A stretch of 64,000 nucleotides of DNA from Polyangium spumosum (GTDB lineage: Bacteria > Myxococcota_A > Polyangia > Polyangiales > Polyangiaceae): contig NZ_WJIE01000003.1 of the NCBI RefSeq assembly GCF_009649845.1, positions 124,001 to 188,000 of the forward strand, written 5' to 3'. The position numbers and the translations under genes are program-made. Under the pieces are notes generated by a model that was not told the DNA's origin, searched no databases, and saw nothing but the letters and a program-made list of their open reading frames with translations. Positions 34,304 through 43,743 of this stretch are shown here, piece by piece (position 1 is the first letter of the stretch; each line of letters opens with the position of its first letter).

Positions 34304-37300
34304 TGGATCGTCACCTGCCCCGCGTCGCTGTACCCGGCGCCGTCGGGCTCGTACATGAGCTCGCCTACCGCCGCCGGCAGCGCGAAGACGCCCGGCGTCG
34401 TCGCCCGCACGAGGAACGTCGCGGCGACCGAATCTCCCCAGACCTTGTCGAAGTAAATGTTCACGCGGTCGTCCCGCATCTCGATGTGGCTCGCCTCCGA
34501 CGATTCCCAGCGAAGCGCGGAGTAGAACGGATGATGGGAATCGATCCCCGGCGCGCTCGCCACCGTCGCGAGGTCGGGCTGCACCGGCTCGAAGCCCGCG
34601 GGCAAACGATCCGTGAGCGCGACATACCCGCGCCGCTGGTCGTCCACCTCCGGGAGCCGCGCATAGAGGGCCACGCGGAGGAGGTCGCCCGCCTTGATCT
34701 TGGAGAGATCCACGGCGCCGCCGCGCGGATCGCTGATCACGCGGTACACGGACGGTCCATTCTCGCCCCGGGTCCCGGCCGGCGAATCCGCGGCCGCGAT
34801 CGCCCGCTGCCAGGCCGACGCGATCGCATACCCGACCGAACGATCTCCCTCGGCCTCCAGCACGAGCTTCGCCTTCTTGCCCCGCACGCGGCTCAATGGA
34901 ATGGCGAACTCTTTGCTTCCGAAGCCGAGATCCGCCGAGGGAGCGAGGACCTCCCCGTCGAGCTTCACGCGAACGGTCACGCCGTCGTCCGTGCTCGCTT
35001 CGAGGTGCTGGCCGAGCGCGAGGAGCGAATACGCCGTCGCCTGGGTCGTGTACGCGTCCATGTCGGCCGCGATCTCGCGCAGGAGCAGCGGGAGGATCGG
35101 CGAGGACCGACGCAGCCGCGCGAGCGCGATGGCCGCCTGCGCGCGGGATCGCGCGGGCGAGCCGTAATAATAGAAATCGTTCATCCGCTTCGTGTTCACG
35201 AGCGCGCCGCGCGCGTCGAAGCTCGCCTCGATCAGGTCGAGCAGCGCCTTCACGCGATCCTCCTGGCCCGGGAGCGACGCGAGCGCGAGGGCGAGGCTGC
35301 CGAGCCCGAAGACGCTCTGGTTGTCCTTCCGATCGAAGAGCGCGTCCGCCGCGCTCCGATCGAGCGCGCCCGCGTCGGCGAGGCTCTCGGCGATCGCGGC
35401 CGAGACCTCGGGCGCGGTGTCCTCGTCGAGCATTCGATCCGCGAGGAATTGCTGCATTCCCTCGAGCAGGCCGACGGGCGGGTTCACGCCGGCCTTCTTC
35501 GCGAGAAGGACGGCCCGGATCGCGTACGCCGTGCCATACACGTTCGGATCATCGCCGCCAGGCCAGTAGGCGAGGCCGCCCGAATCCGTGCGCATGGTCG
35601 CGAGCCGCTGGATACCCGACGCGATCCGCTTCTGGAGCTCCCCCGGAGAGAGGCGCGTGACGCCGATCCGCGGCAGGATCGTGCGCGCCGCGATGAGCGG
35701 CAGCGTGCTCGACGTCGTCTGCTCCACGCACCCGTGCGGATACCCGAGCAGCCATTCGAGCCGCGCCCCGAGCTCGGGCCAGAGGTGCTCGCCTACCTTC
35801 ACCGTGACGAACCCGCCCCGATCGATCACGCCGGGAGGTACGTCCAGCAAGACCTCTTGTTGCCGGAGAAACGCCCCGCCGAGCCGCGGACGCTCGTCGA
35901 TCCCGGGCTCGTCCACCGAGAGCTTCGCCTCCACCTCGTCGAGCCTCTTGCCCGCCTCGTCCTCGGCCGAAAACACGAGTGGGAGCGCGCCCGCGGCCGC
36001 CGGCTCGAGCGGGAATCCCACGCGCGCCTTGCCGCCCGCCGGCACGTTCACCGTCTGCGAGCGCGCCCCGAGCCGCACCGTCGCGCCGAGCGCATTCGCC
36101 GTCTCGTTGTGGAGCATCGCCGCCGCCTCGAATCGATCTCCCACGCGCGCGAATCGCGGCACGACCGGCACGAGCATCACCGGCTTCTTCACGAAGAAGC
36201 TCGACTCGTTCTGCGCCCCTTTGCCCTCGCGATCGAGCGCGACCGCCATGATCCGGAACTCCGTGAGGTTGTCCGGGAGCTTGAACCGCACCTTCGCTTT
36301 GCCCTGCGCATCCGTGCGCACGTCGGGCAAAAACAGCGCGGTCTCCACGAATTTCTTGCGCGCCTCGGTGATCGTCGAGAGCGCCGCGCCGCCGCCGTCG
36401 CCGGGCACGTGGCTGCGCTCGAAGAGCTCGCCGAGGTCGCTCCGCGAATCACGCACGCGGAAGGAAAGGCCTCGGCCGGGCCGGAGCGCCGCGGCCGGAT
36501 CGATCGGGTGGAAATCCGTCAATCGAAGGACGCCCTCGTCCACGACCGCGAGCGCGACCTCGGCGTCCCCCTCGGGCTTGCCGCCGTCCTTCACCTCGAC
36601 GCTGATCTCGGCCTCCTCACCCGGTCCGTAAAAAGGTTTGTCGCTCCGCGTCGCGACCGAGAGCCGGGCGCCCGCCATCGCCACGGGCAGGCGCACCGCG
36701 CCGATCTTGTAATCGGTCGCGACGCGACCCTTCGCGCCGATCGGCAGGAGCGTCGCCGTCGCGTGCACGTACGGCGCGTGCTCGGCCCGGAGCGGCACCT
36801 CGATCACCGTCGCGCCCGCCTTGACCCGCATCGCCCGTTTTTCGATCAGATCGCCCTGCTCGAGGGTTGTCACGAGCGTCGCCTCGGGGAACGGATTACG
36901 CACCAGGATCTTCGCCGTCTCGCCGGGCGCATATCTCGATTTGTCGGCCGCGAGCTCCAGCGCGTGGGGCCGCTCCGGCGCGGCCGGCAGCGCGTCCCCC
37001 TCGCTCCCGTACGCCCAGAGCCCCATGGCGCCGCCGGGCCGGCCGTCGACCTCGGCCGTGATCTCGTAGCTGCCCGAGCGGCCGATGTTCACGGTGCATT
37101 TCACCGGCTGCCGCGCGCTCGTGGCCGTGCAGCGGCCGGCCTCGATCCGCTTCGACGTCCAGTCCCATTCGAGCGACCCGCCCGCGCCGCGCCGCTTCGC
37201 GTATTGCCACTCGATCCGCTCGAGCTTCGCCGTCACGGTTTGTCCCTCGACGGGCTTGCCCTCCGGATCGATCACGCCGAGCTCGACGGGCACGTCGTCG

Positions 37301-40044
37301 CCGACCCCGTACCACGTCGAGGGGAGCTTGAGCCCCGCATATCGTTTGGCGGGATGAACCACGACGCTCCCCCGCCCTGCGACGTGGCGGTGCGAGGCGT
37401 CGGTCACGTCCGCCTCGATCACGAACCTCTGCGGCCCGAGCGCGGGCGCGACCTCGAGCGCCTGCACGACCGCGAGTTTCCCCTCGGCGGAGAGCGACCC
37501 CTCGCCCGCGCGCGACCACGGCTGCTCTTCGTCGTCGAACCAGCGAGGCGCGCGCCGGAACGAGAGCCCCGCCGAGGTCAAGGGCCCCTCGGGGAATGGC
37601 GCGCCTTCGCGCCGCACCGTCCACGACGCCGTCGCGCCGTCCATGGGCGCGCCGAAGAGATACCGGGCGCGCACCTCGGCGCGCAGCGTATTCCTGGCGT
37701 CCGCGGCCGCGTCGACGTCGACGACGAATCGAGGCGGCTCGAACTCCGCGACCTGCACGATCGTCTTCGCGAGCGACTCCTCCGTCTTCTCCGGCTGCGA
37801 AAGCAGGATCTGGTGCCGGCCGATCTTCGCGTCCGCCGGAATGGCGACCGTCGCGGAGACGCTCCCCATGTCGTTCGTCGTGAGCGTCTGCGAAAAGACG
37901 TCATCGCCCGTCGGCCCCACGACGTGCAATCGCAGGGGCGCGCCCACGATCGGCGAGAGCAGCGCCCCATCGGGCTTGCGCACGGTGGCCTTGACGAACA
38001 CGCTCGACCCGGGCCGATAAATGCCACGGTCCGTCAGGACGAACGCCCGGCCGAACGAGGAGGGGGCGTCCTCGCCCGAGGCGAGGTCGGGGAAGATTTG
38101 ACGCTCCGAGATCCCCTCGCCGCCGAGCGGGAGAATAAAATCCGCGTCCTGCGCGCGCACGTCGAGGAAAGGCCTCTCCGTCGTGCGCAGGTCGAAGGGC
38201 AGGAGCGCCACGCCCGAGGCGTCCGTCGTCACGCCCGCCGAATCCTCGTCCCCGGAGAGTCGCACGAGCGCGCCCGGCACCGGCGCGCCGCCCGCGAGCC
38301 GCGAGACCTGCACGATCGTCGCATTCGGCGTCGCGCGTGTGTGCACGGCGAGCGAACGCTCGTCGCCGGGGCGAATCAGAGCGACGAGCGGCTTTCCCGC
38401 CTCGCTGCCCCGCGGCATCTTCGCGAGCTTCGCGTTGTGGGCGAGCTCGTCGGCCACGATCGTGGTGACGTAGCTCCGCCCCGCCGAGAGGTGCTTCGAG
38501 AGGTCGATCTGCGTCGTGACGAGCTTGTTTCGCTCGGCCTTGACGGCGATGGGGATCCGCACCGGCGCGGCCTCGGGGGGCAACTCGCGCGTGCGCACCC
38601 GCCGGAGCGCGGCCTCCTGCGCGGCGCGATCCGCGGAGTCGACGGGCCAGGCGAGCAGCGAGGCCTTCGAGACGTTGCGCGAGGTCACGACGAAATGGCG
38701 CGTCGTCTCCGGGTCGAGCCACAACATGCCGTCCGCCATGGTCACGCTCGCGGGCATCGGGGCCATCTCGACGCGGAAAGACACGGGCTTCGCGAGGCGG
38801 CTTTTGTGATCATCGACGAGCCCGTCGACCGTGACCTCGTACGATTTCGAGGGCTCGAACTCCCCGCGGATCACGATTTCGTCGTCCCAGCGCTCGTTCC
38901 GCACGCTCATGTTCCGCACGGGCGGGCTCACGCGAACGCGGGAGGCGAGTTTGTCGTCGGCGGTCGCGATGGGATGATTGAACGACACGCGAATCTCGCG
39001 CCCCGCCGTGAAGAGCTTCCCGTCCTGGAACGTGCACGACCGCTGCCGGCCGTCGTCGTCCCAGTACCATTCGCAGGTCACGTCGCGGAACACGAGCGGC
39101 TCGGCCACGGTCACGTCGACCTCGCGCGCCTGATGGAGCTTCTCCAGATGACGAGGTTTGGCCTGGAGGACGAGCCTCTTGCCCGCCGGCAGGGGCGAGG
39201 CGGGGCGGACGAGCACGACGAAATTCGGATCGACCTTGATCCCCTGGAACGTCGGCGCCTTCGGGTGGTCGAGGACAATCGAGACGGGCACCTTGGTGGC
39301 CGCGTCCCTCAGCGTGATCAGGCTGCGCGCGAGGGGGAGGTCGATCGGCTGATCGTAAAGCACGGCGAACGTCTCGCGCGCGCCGATCTCGCGGCCGTCG
39401 TTCGGGTGCATCGCGATCACGCGGTGGCGGCCGGGGACGGGCAGGTATCCGAGATCCTTTCCGGCGATCGTGACGCCCGGGGTCGCCTTGAATTGCGCTC
39501 TCCACGCCTGCTTCAGGGAGGCGCCCGCGGGCGTCTTCAATTCGCCGAGCTCGACCGCGTACGTGGTCTCCGTGTCGAACGGGCGCTTCGCCACGAATTC
39601 GAGCGTGGTGTCGTCGATCCAGCGCGCCTCCCCCTCCACGCTGGGCGTCAAGCGAATCGTGCCCTCCGCGGCCTTCGTGGGCCTCTTCGCGGCCGGATCC
39701 GCCGCGGGGCGCGCGACGGGCTGATTGAAGACGATACGGAACGAGGTGCCGTGGAAGGAGAATGTGCCGTCGCTGTCGAGCCCCGGGCTGCGTACGGCGA
39801 GGTCGGCGGAAGAGCGATCGACCTCGTAACCATGCACCGGGAGACGAGCATTCCGCGAGACGGCCGGAGGAAACACGAGCGGCTCGTCGCCCTCGTGCAC
39901 CGCCCGCTCGATCAAGACGGGCGGCGGGGGTTGTCCGGGCACGGTGGTGGGAACGGACGGCGTGCTGCTGCAGACGAGCCCGAACGAGGAGGCGAAGAGC
40001 ACGGCCGGGACGAGCCAGAGGGGACGGGTGCGGGCGGAGGGCAT
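34300..40044 (-). CDS. Bacterial alpha-2-macroglobulin, large lipoprotein with thioester
   Basis: A 1914-residue protein. The ATG at 40044 has GGAAGGAG eight bases upstream and opens a lipoprotein signal (lipobox FGLVC), so I prefer it to an ATG 37 codons earlier. MG-type domains fill the first half. PDVRTDAQGKAKVRFKLPDN lies just after the bait region. The thioester motif GCVEQ follows near residue 1435 (CxEQ form), with an alpha/alpha-toroid thioester domain (TMRTDSGGLAYWPGGDDP) and a C-terminal receptor-like domain. Bacterial members tethered in the periplasm trap invading proteases covalently after bait cleavage. The CxEQ motif is intact, so trapping should be possible. The overlap with pbpC implies coupled expression. 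Confidence 0.94.
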   Translation of the reverse strand: MPSARTRPLWLVPAVLFASSFGLVCSSTPSVPTTVPGQPPPPVLIERAVHEGDEPLVFPPAVSRNARLPVHGYEVDRSSADLAVRSPGLDSDGTFSFHGTSFRIVFNQPVARPAADPAAKRPTKAAEGTIRLTPSVEGEARWIDDTTLEFVAKRPFDTETTYAVELGELKTPAGASLKQAWRAQFKATPGVTIAGKDLGYLPVPGRHRVIAMHPNDGREIGARETFAVLYDQPIDLPLARSLITLRDAATKVPVSIVLDHPKAPTFQGIKVDPNFVVLVRPASPLPAGKRLVLQAKPRHLEKLHQAREVDVTVAEPLVFRDVTCEWYWDDDGRQRSCTFQDGKLFTAGREIRVSFNHPIATADDKLASRVRVSPPVRNMSVRNERWDDEIVIRGEFEPSKSYEVTVDGLVDDHKSRLAKPVSFRVEMAPMPASVTMADGMLWLDPETTRHFVVTSRNVSKASLLAWPVDSADRAAQEAALRRVRTRELPPEAAPVRIPIAVKAERNKLVTTQIDLSKHLSAGRSYVTTIVADELAHNAKLAKMPRGSEAGKPLVALIRPGDERSLAVHTRATPNATIVQVSRLAGGAPVPGALVRLSGDEDSAGVTTDASGVALLPFDLRTTERPFLDVRAQDADFILPLGGEGISERQIFPDLASGEDAPSSFGRAFVLTDRGIYRPGSSVFVKATVRKPDGALLSPIVGAPLRLHVVGPTGDDVFSQTLTTNDMGSVSATVAIPADAKIGRHQILLSQPEKTEESLAKTIVQVAEFEPPRFVVDVDAAADARNTLRAEVRARYLFGAPMDGATASWTVRREGAPFPEGPLTSAGLSFRRAPRWFDDEEQPWSRAGEGSLSAEGKLAVVQALEVAPALGPQRFVIEADVTDASHRHVAGRGSVVVHPAKRYAGLKLPSTWYGVGDDVPVELGVIDPEGKPVEGQTVTAKLERIEWQYAKRRGAGGSLEWDWTSKRIEAGRCTATSARQPVKCTVNIGRSGSYEITAEVDGRPGGAMGLWAYGSEGDALPAAPERPHALELAADKSRYAPGETAKILVRNPFPEATLVTTLEQGDLIEKRAMRVKAGATVIEVPLRAEHAPYVHATATLLPIGAKGRVATDYKIGAVRLPVAMAGARLSVATRSDKPFYGPGEEAEISVEVKDGGKPEGDAEVALAVVDEGVLRLTDFHPIDPAAALRPGRGLSFRVRDSRSDLGELFERSHVPGDGGGAALSTITEARKKFVETALFLPDVRTDAQGKAKVRFKLPDNLTEFRIMAVALDREGKGAQNESSFFVKKPVMLVPVVPRFARVGDRFEAAAMLHNETANALGATVRLGARSQTVNVPAGGKARVGFPLEPAAAGALPLVFSAEDEAGKRLDEVEAKLSVDEPGIDERPRLGGAFLRQQEVLLDVPPGVIDRGGFVTVKVGEHLWPELGARLEWLLGYPHGCVEQTTSSTLPLIAARTILPRIGVTRLSPGELQKRIASGIQRLATMRTDSGGLAYWPGGDDPNVYGTAYAIRAVLLAKKAGVNPPVGLLEGMQQFLADRMLDEDTAPEVSAAIAESLADAGALDRSAADALFDRKDNQSVFGLGSLALALASLPGQEDRVKALLDLIEASFDARGALVNTKRMNDFYYYGSPARSRAQAAIALARLRRSSPILPLLLREIAADMDAYTTQATAYSLLALGQHLEASTDDGVTVRVKLDGEVLAPSADLGFGSKEFAIPLSRVRGKKAKLVLEAEGDRSVGYAIASAWQRAIAAADSPAGTRGENGPSVYRVISDPRGGAVDLSKIKAGDLLRVALYARLPEVDDQRRGYVALTDRLPAGFEPVQPDLATVASAPGIDSHHPFYSALRWESSEASHIEMRDDRVNIYFDKVWGDSVAATFLVRATTPGVFALPAAVGELMYEPDGAGYSDAGQVTIQ

Positions 40045-40200
40045 GGTCCACGCTCCTTCCACGCCCTGCGCCCGGCCAGGAGATGAATAAAAACGTGTGG
40101 TTACGTGCTCCGGCGTGTGTCCGACGGGCCGCGGCGTGTGGGAGCCGCGCCGCACGCGCCGCCGACGAGCGGGCGAGCCTGATCGGCTCCGAGCCCGCGT

Positions 40201-40410
40201 TTACTCCTGCTTCATCTCCTGCTCGGCCTTGTCGCCGGCCTCCTCCGCCTTGTCGCCGGCCTCTTCCATGGCCTCTCCAGCCTTCTCGCCCGCCTTCTCG
40301 GCGTCCTCTTCGACGGCCTCCGGCGTCTTCGCGCCCTCGCCGCTCCCGCCCCCGCACGCCGCGAGGCCCAACCCGAATGCAACCATCCCGAGCGCCATGA
40401 GGTGTTTCAT
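40201..40410 (-). CDS. Small hydrophilic repeat lipoprotein
   Basis: A 69-residue lipoprotein. KHLMALGMVAFGLGLAAC is a clear signal with lipobox (Cys19). The rest is almost entirely Glu/Lys/Ala with a repeated DKAEEAG/EKAGEAM pattern of about 7 residues, which would form a highly charged amphipathic helix, similar in character to LEA-type or small spacer lipoproteins. No family was recognised. A Met eight codons upstream (40434) is an alternative start. It is flanked by the alpha-2-macroglobulin gene and the Tim44-like gene on the same strand, with a gap of about 90 bp upstream containing hairpins. Confidence 0.7.
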   Translation of the reverse strand: MKHLMALGMVAFGLGLAACGGGSGEGAKTPEAVEEDAEKAGEKAGEAMEEAGDKAEEAGDKAEQEMKQE

Positions 40411-40453
40411 GCCCACGGGCAATCCAAGAAACATGCCGCTCGGGACGAGCGCA

Positions 40454-40496
40454 CGGGCGTGCAGAAACACGCCCGCCGGACGACGACCGGGCGGGC
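40454..40496 (-). terminator. Overlapping hairpins downstream of the Tim44-like operon
   Basis: CGGGCGTG (40454-40461) pairs with CACGCCCG (40468-40475) around a 6-nt loop. GCCCGCC (40471-40477) can instead pair with GGCGGGC (40490-40496). The two stems are mutually exclusive. They sit just after the stop of the Tim44-like gene on the minus strand and before the small lipoprotein. There is no T-run, so termination or attenuation is only a possibility. Confidence 0.3.
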
Positions 40497-40499
40497 CGA

Positions 40500-42269
40500 T
40501 CAACCGGTGTACACCTCGTCCTGCTCGATCCGGCTCAGCACCCAGTCGAACGTGCTCGCCTCGACGAGCGTCCCGCAATGACCGCAGCGCTCGGCCATCT
40601 CCATGGTGAGCGTCGCGCCGCATTGCGGGCAGGCCGGCTGCGCGCGCGTGGGGCCGTGCCTGGCCGCGCTCCGCACGAGGGTCCAGTATTCGGTGTACGC
40701 GCGCTCCTTTGCCCGATGGCCCCCGACGACCACGCCGTCCACCGTCCGGACGGTGTAATCGAGCCCCGTCGCGTGCACCCGCACGGTCGCGGCCTCGTAC
40801 CACCGGTCCGCGGCGATCCGCACGAGCTCGATGCGCAGGATACGCGCATTCTCGGTGACGTTGCGCAGCCCTTGCTGCCGGTAGGCCTCGATCCAGTAGC
40901 TCTGCGCCCTCCACAGCCGATCCGTGAGGCACGGGCGGGCGCGCTGCCATTCGAGCGACGTCCACGCGTGCTGCATGGTCGCGAAGATCCATTGCACGCG
41001 CCCGAAGAACGCCTGCTCGTTGAAGGACGGATCGCGACGCGCCATCTCGATTCTCGCGGCGGAGAGCCCCGGATCGAGCACCGTGGGCAGCTCGGTGCCC
41101 TCCTCCTCCGTCGTGCCGGTGAGCATCGGGCCACGCGTCTCGCGGGCGAGGAGGTCGATCTTCTCGACGACCCAATCGAACTGGCCCGAGTCCACGGCCT
41201 GGCTGCAATACGTGCAGCGCCCGTGCGTCGTGCGCTCGAGCGGGGCGCCGCAGTTGGGGCAGGCGAACGAGCGGACCCGATCGGGCGAACGCGAGCGCGC
41301 GCCGAAGGACCGCACGAAGGTCCAGCGCTCCAGCGCGTAATGGGAGACCGGGGCGGCGCCCGGCGGCTCCTCCGTAGAATTGGACTCGAGCTCCACGACG
41401 AGCCGGCTCTGCTGCGTCCGACCGTCCGTCGCGAAATGGACGAGCCGGAGCGCCCCCACGATCACCGTGCTGACCGGCACGCGCGGCAAGCTGCCGAGGG
41501 TGCTCCGCGCCGCCGGGCGGAGATAAGGGGAATACTTCTCGAGGGCATTCGAGCCACGCGCCGTGTGCGCCTCGACGTAGAGCGCGGTGATGAAGTCTTC
41601 GAGGAGGATGACCGAAAAATCGGGGTCCTGTCCGCGCAGCCACTCCATTTTGCGGCGGACCTCGGCCGGGCTCTCCTCCGGCACGTGGGAGGCGCCTGGC
41701 GAGACGAAATGGCCGGCGGACGACCAGCCGACGTCGAGCATCAAGCGCCTTCGTTGCCTCCGGAGGAACAGCCCGATGAGGAACATGGGCGTCGCGAGCA
41801 CGCCCGCGCCCACCGCGAAGAAGCCCGCGCCGAAGACGAACCCGAAGATCCGCTCCCCGGTCGACGTCGTGTCGGGCCCGATCGGAATGGGCGCGTGCGG
41901 CGCGGGCGCCGGATACAAGGAGACGCTGGGCGACGCATTCTGTTTGGCACGAAGAACACCGCTCTGGTCTCGGAACGCCCAGACGGTTTTTCTCGGCGTG
42001 ACCTCGCTCCTCGAGCCGCTCCCGGCGCTCCCACCGTACGTTGTTGGCCGGCTGCTCCAGCTCGATCCGGAGGAACGGCTGCCGCTGCTCGACGAACGGC
42101 TGCCGCTGCTGCTGCTGCTCGACGAACGGCTGCTGCTTCCGGACGAACGCGAGCCGCCCTTGAACGAGCTGCCGCCGCCGGGGCGCGCGGAGGCGTCTTC
42201 GCTCGGGCACAAAAGCAGGAGCGAGAGGAGCGCCGATCCGAGGAGCCGCTCGATCCGTCTCATGGTCAC
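40500..42269 (-). CDS. Tim44-like domain protein with two zinc ribbons
   Basis: A 589-residue exported or membrane protein. A signal (LLGSALLSLLLLCPSEDASA) is followed by a Ser/Gly/Arg-rich linker (about 30-85) and a membrane helix near 130-160 (GFVFGAGFFAVGAGVLATPM). Two copies of a module follow, each a Tim44-like domain and then a CxxC-x(n)-CxxC zinc ribbon and the tail FDWVxxxI (copy 1 ribbon: CPNCGAPL ... CTYC near 333-350; copy 2: CPQCGATL ... CGHC near 545-563). The copies look like an internal duplication. Bacterial Tim44-like proteins are often found beside TPM-domain proteins, as here, and are thought to act in membrane protein handling, but no role is proven. Its ATG overlaps the stop of the upstream TPM gene by 4 nt. 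Confidence 0.82.
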   Translation of the reverse strand: MTMRRIERLLGSALLSLLLLCPSEDASARPGGGSSFKGGSRSSGSSSRSSSSSSSGSRSSSSGSRSSGSSWSSRPTTYGGSAGSGSRSEVTPRKTVWAFRDQSGVLRAKQNASPSVSLYPAPAPHAPIPIGPDTTSTGERIFGFVFGAGFFAVGAGVLATPMFLIGLFLRRQRRRLMLDVGWSSAGHFVSPGASHVPEESPAEVRRKMEWLRGQDPDFSVILLEDFITALYVEAHTARGSNALEKYSPYLRPAARSTLGSLPRVPVSTVIVGALRLVHFATDGRTQQSRLVVELESNSTEEPPGAAPVSHYALERWTFVRSFGARSRSPDRVRSFACPNCGAPLERTTHGRCTYCSQAVDSGQFDWVVEKIDLLARETRGPMLTGTTEEEGTELPTVLDPGLSAARIEMARRDPSFNEQAFFGRVQWIFATMQHAWTSLEWQRARPCLTDRLWRAQSYWIEAYRQQGLRNVTENARILRIELVRIAADRWYEAATVRVHATGLDYTVRTVDGVVVGGHRAKERAYTEYWTLVRSAARHGPTRAQPACPQCGATLTMEMAERCGHCGTLVEASTFDWVLSRIEQDEVYTG

Positions 42270-42892
42270 CTCACCTCGTCGCTGAGCTCGTTGATGTCGT
42301 CCACGCGCGGCGGCAGCGCCTCCTTCAGCCAGGCGCCGAGGCCCCGTACCGCCGCGGCAAACCCCTCCATGGGCAAACGCTCCGCCACGGCGCGCTCGAT
42401 CTCGCGAATGGCCCGGCCGGGCTGATCTTCACTTTCGCGGCGGAGGATGCCGATGTCGGTGACGACCTCGGCGCGGCGCTCGAAGACGGAGATGTAAATG
42501 AGGATCCCCGTACGATCCCGCGTCCCCGCGATACCCTGGTCCAGGAACGCCTCCCGCGCGGCCGAGCGCACCTGCCGCGCCATGAGCGCCTCGGAGAGCA
42601 GGAGCCGGCGCAGCGGCGCGACGTTCGCGCAGAAGACGGCCCCCGCGACGAACAAAAGGAGCAAGGCCGGCGGCACGAGGTCGTCCGTGAACTCCGTGGG
42701 CGCATAAATGTAGACGCAGAGGCCGAGGAACGCGCATATCGCGCCGAACAGGTGGTCCGCCTGGCGATACACCCCCGACCGGGGCCGCACCGTGACCACG
42801 ATCTCGGCGGAGCACGTGGCCTCGATCTCCTTGATGAGGCCCTCCACCTGCTCCCGCTCCGGCCCGTCGTTTCGCCACGATATCGATGCCAT
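42266..42892 (-). CDS. TPM-domain membrane protein
   Basis: A 208-residue protein of the TPM (DUF477) family. Residues about 10-60 start the TPM fold (EIEATCSAEIVVTVRPRSG). Two hydrophobic segments (about 48-66 and 73-92) insert in the middle. The second half has the family block DRTGILIYISVFERRAEVV and an amphipathic C-terminal helix. TPM domains occur in photosystem II repair protein TLP18.3 and in bacterial membrane-associated proteins of unclear activity; phosphatase activity has been reported for some. It lies 2 nt after the lipoprotein gene and overlaps the Tim44-like gene by 4 nt, so the three form one operon. Confidence 0.85.
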   Translation of the reverse strand: MASISWRNDGPEREQVEGLIKEIEATCSAEIVVTVRPRSGVYRQADHLFGAICAFLGLCVYIYAPTEFTDDLVPPALLLLFVAGAVFCANVAPLRRLLLSEALMARQVRSAAREAFLDQGIAGTRDRTGILIYISVFERRAEVVTDIGILRRESEDQPGRAIREIERAVAERLPMEGFAAAVRGLGAWLKEALPPRVDDINELSDEVR

Positions 42893-42894
42893 GA

Positions 42895-43704
42895 TCAGTT
42901 CCCGGTGGGGAGGTCAGGGAGCACCTTGCGCGCCGCCGCCTGGAGCGCGTCATCGATGTTGCCGTCGAAATTGCGCTCGAGCCCGCCCTTGACGTTCACC
43001 CCGCTCGTGGTGACGTCGACCATGGCGCTGCTCTCGGCCACGAAAACGAACCCGCCGAGGTGGCGCTGCGTCTCCACGTCGAAGACGAGCACGTCCGCCT
43101 TCAGATACCCGCCGTCGAATCGATGACAGGTCTCGCTCGCGCTCGCATTGCCGCCGTCCGCGCCCGCGTCTCCCACGCTGCACGAGATCGAGGCCCGCGG
43201 GTCCGAGGGCTCCACGAACGCGAGGGAGCGAATCACGAGCAGGTACCGCAATGCCTGACAGAGGCCGAGCACCTCGTCCGCGCCATGGCTGCTCATCGGC
43301 GGCGGCGGCGTCAATCGCGGGTACGCCGCGTTGTACGGCTCCCGATGGGTCGCGAACACCGACGCGCATCGATTGATCGTCTTGCTCAGCGACGCCCGAT
43401 GTCGGATGTTCCCGAGCTCCGTGAGGTCGTCGAGATCCTCCAGGTGAACGATGGAGGCATTGACACCCACGGCGCCCGCTTTCCACGCGAGCACGGGGGC
43501 AGGGCCGCCCGCGATGTGCACGGCGTCGCTCGATACCGCGGGCAGGGCGCGGGCCTGCTCGCGCAGGGCCTTCACCTTGGCGAGCTTCGCCTCGACCGGG
43601 GCGCGATGCTCGGCGAGGACGTCCCTCAGGTCCTTGCCAAAACAACTCACCGCGAATGCGGGAACGAGGAGGAAAACGAAAAAGCGAGCCGCCCGGAGAG
43701 GCAT
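42895..43704 (-). CDS. Hypothetical lipoprotein, first gene of the TPM/Tim44 operon
   Basis: A 269-residue lipoprotein (signal ending in lipobox FAVSC, Cys21) that I do not recognise. A helical charged segment follows the lipid anchor (about 25-55). A mixed alpha/beta body then contains four further Cys (in NRCASVF, GLCQALR, ISCSVG and ETCHRF), which could form two periplasmic disulfides. The GGAGGAGG ribosome-binding site (43728-43735) lies 23 nt before the ATG, further than usual. A perfect 6-bp hairpin (43705-43710 with 43721-43726) fills the gap exactly and would bring site and start together if folded. The TPM gene starts 2 nt after its stop. Confidence 0.75.
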   Translation of the reverse strand: MPLRAARFFVFLLVPAFAVSCFGKDLRDVLAEHRAPVEAKLAKVKALREQARALPAVSSDAVHIAGGPAPVLAWKAGAVGVNASIVHLEDLDDLTELGNIRHRASLSKTINRCASVFATHREPYNAAYPRLTPPPPMSSHGADEVLGLCQALRYLLVIRSLAFVEPSDPRASISCSVGDAGADGGNASASETCHRFDGGYLKADVLVFDVETQRHLGGFVFVAESSAMVDVTTSGVNVKGGLERNFDGNIDDALQAAARKVLPDLPTGN

Positions 43705-43743
43705 GAAGGCCAGTCTACCAGCCTTCGCCTCCTCCGTGACCTG

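Noticed and set aside
34303-40086. 1927-codon open frame on the plus strand
   Set aside because: Antisense to the alpha-2-macroglobulin gene, Arg/His/Asp-rich without any domain; a by-product of GC-rich codon use.
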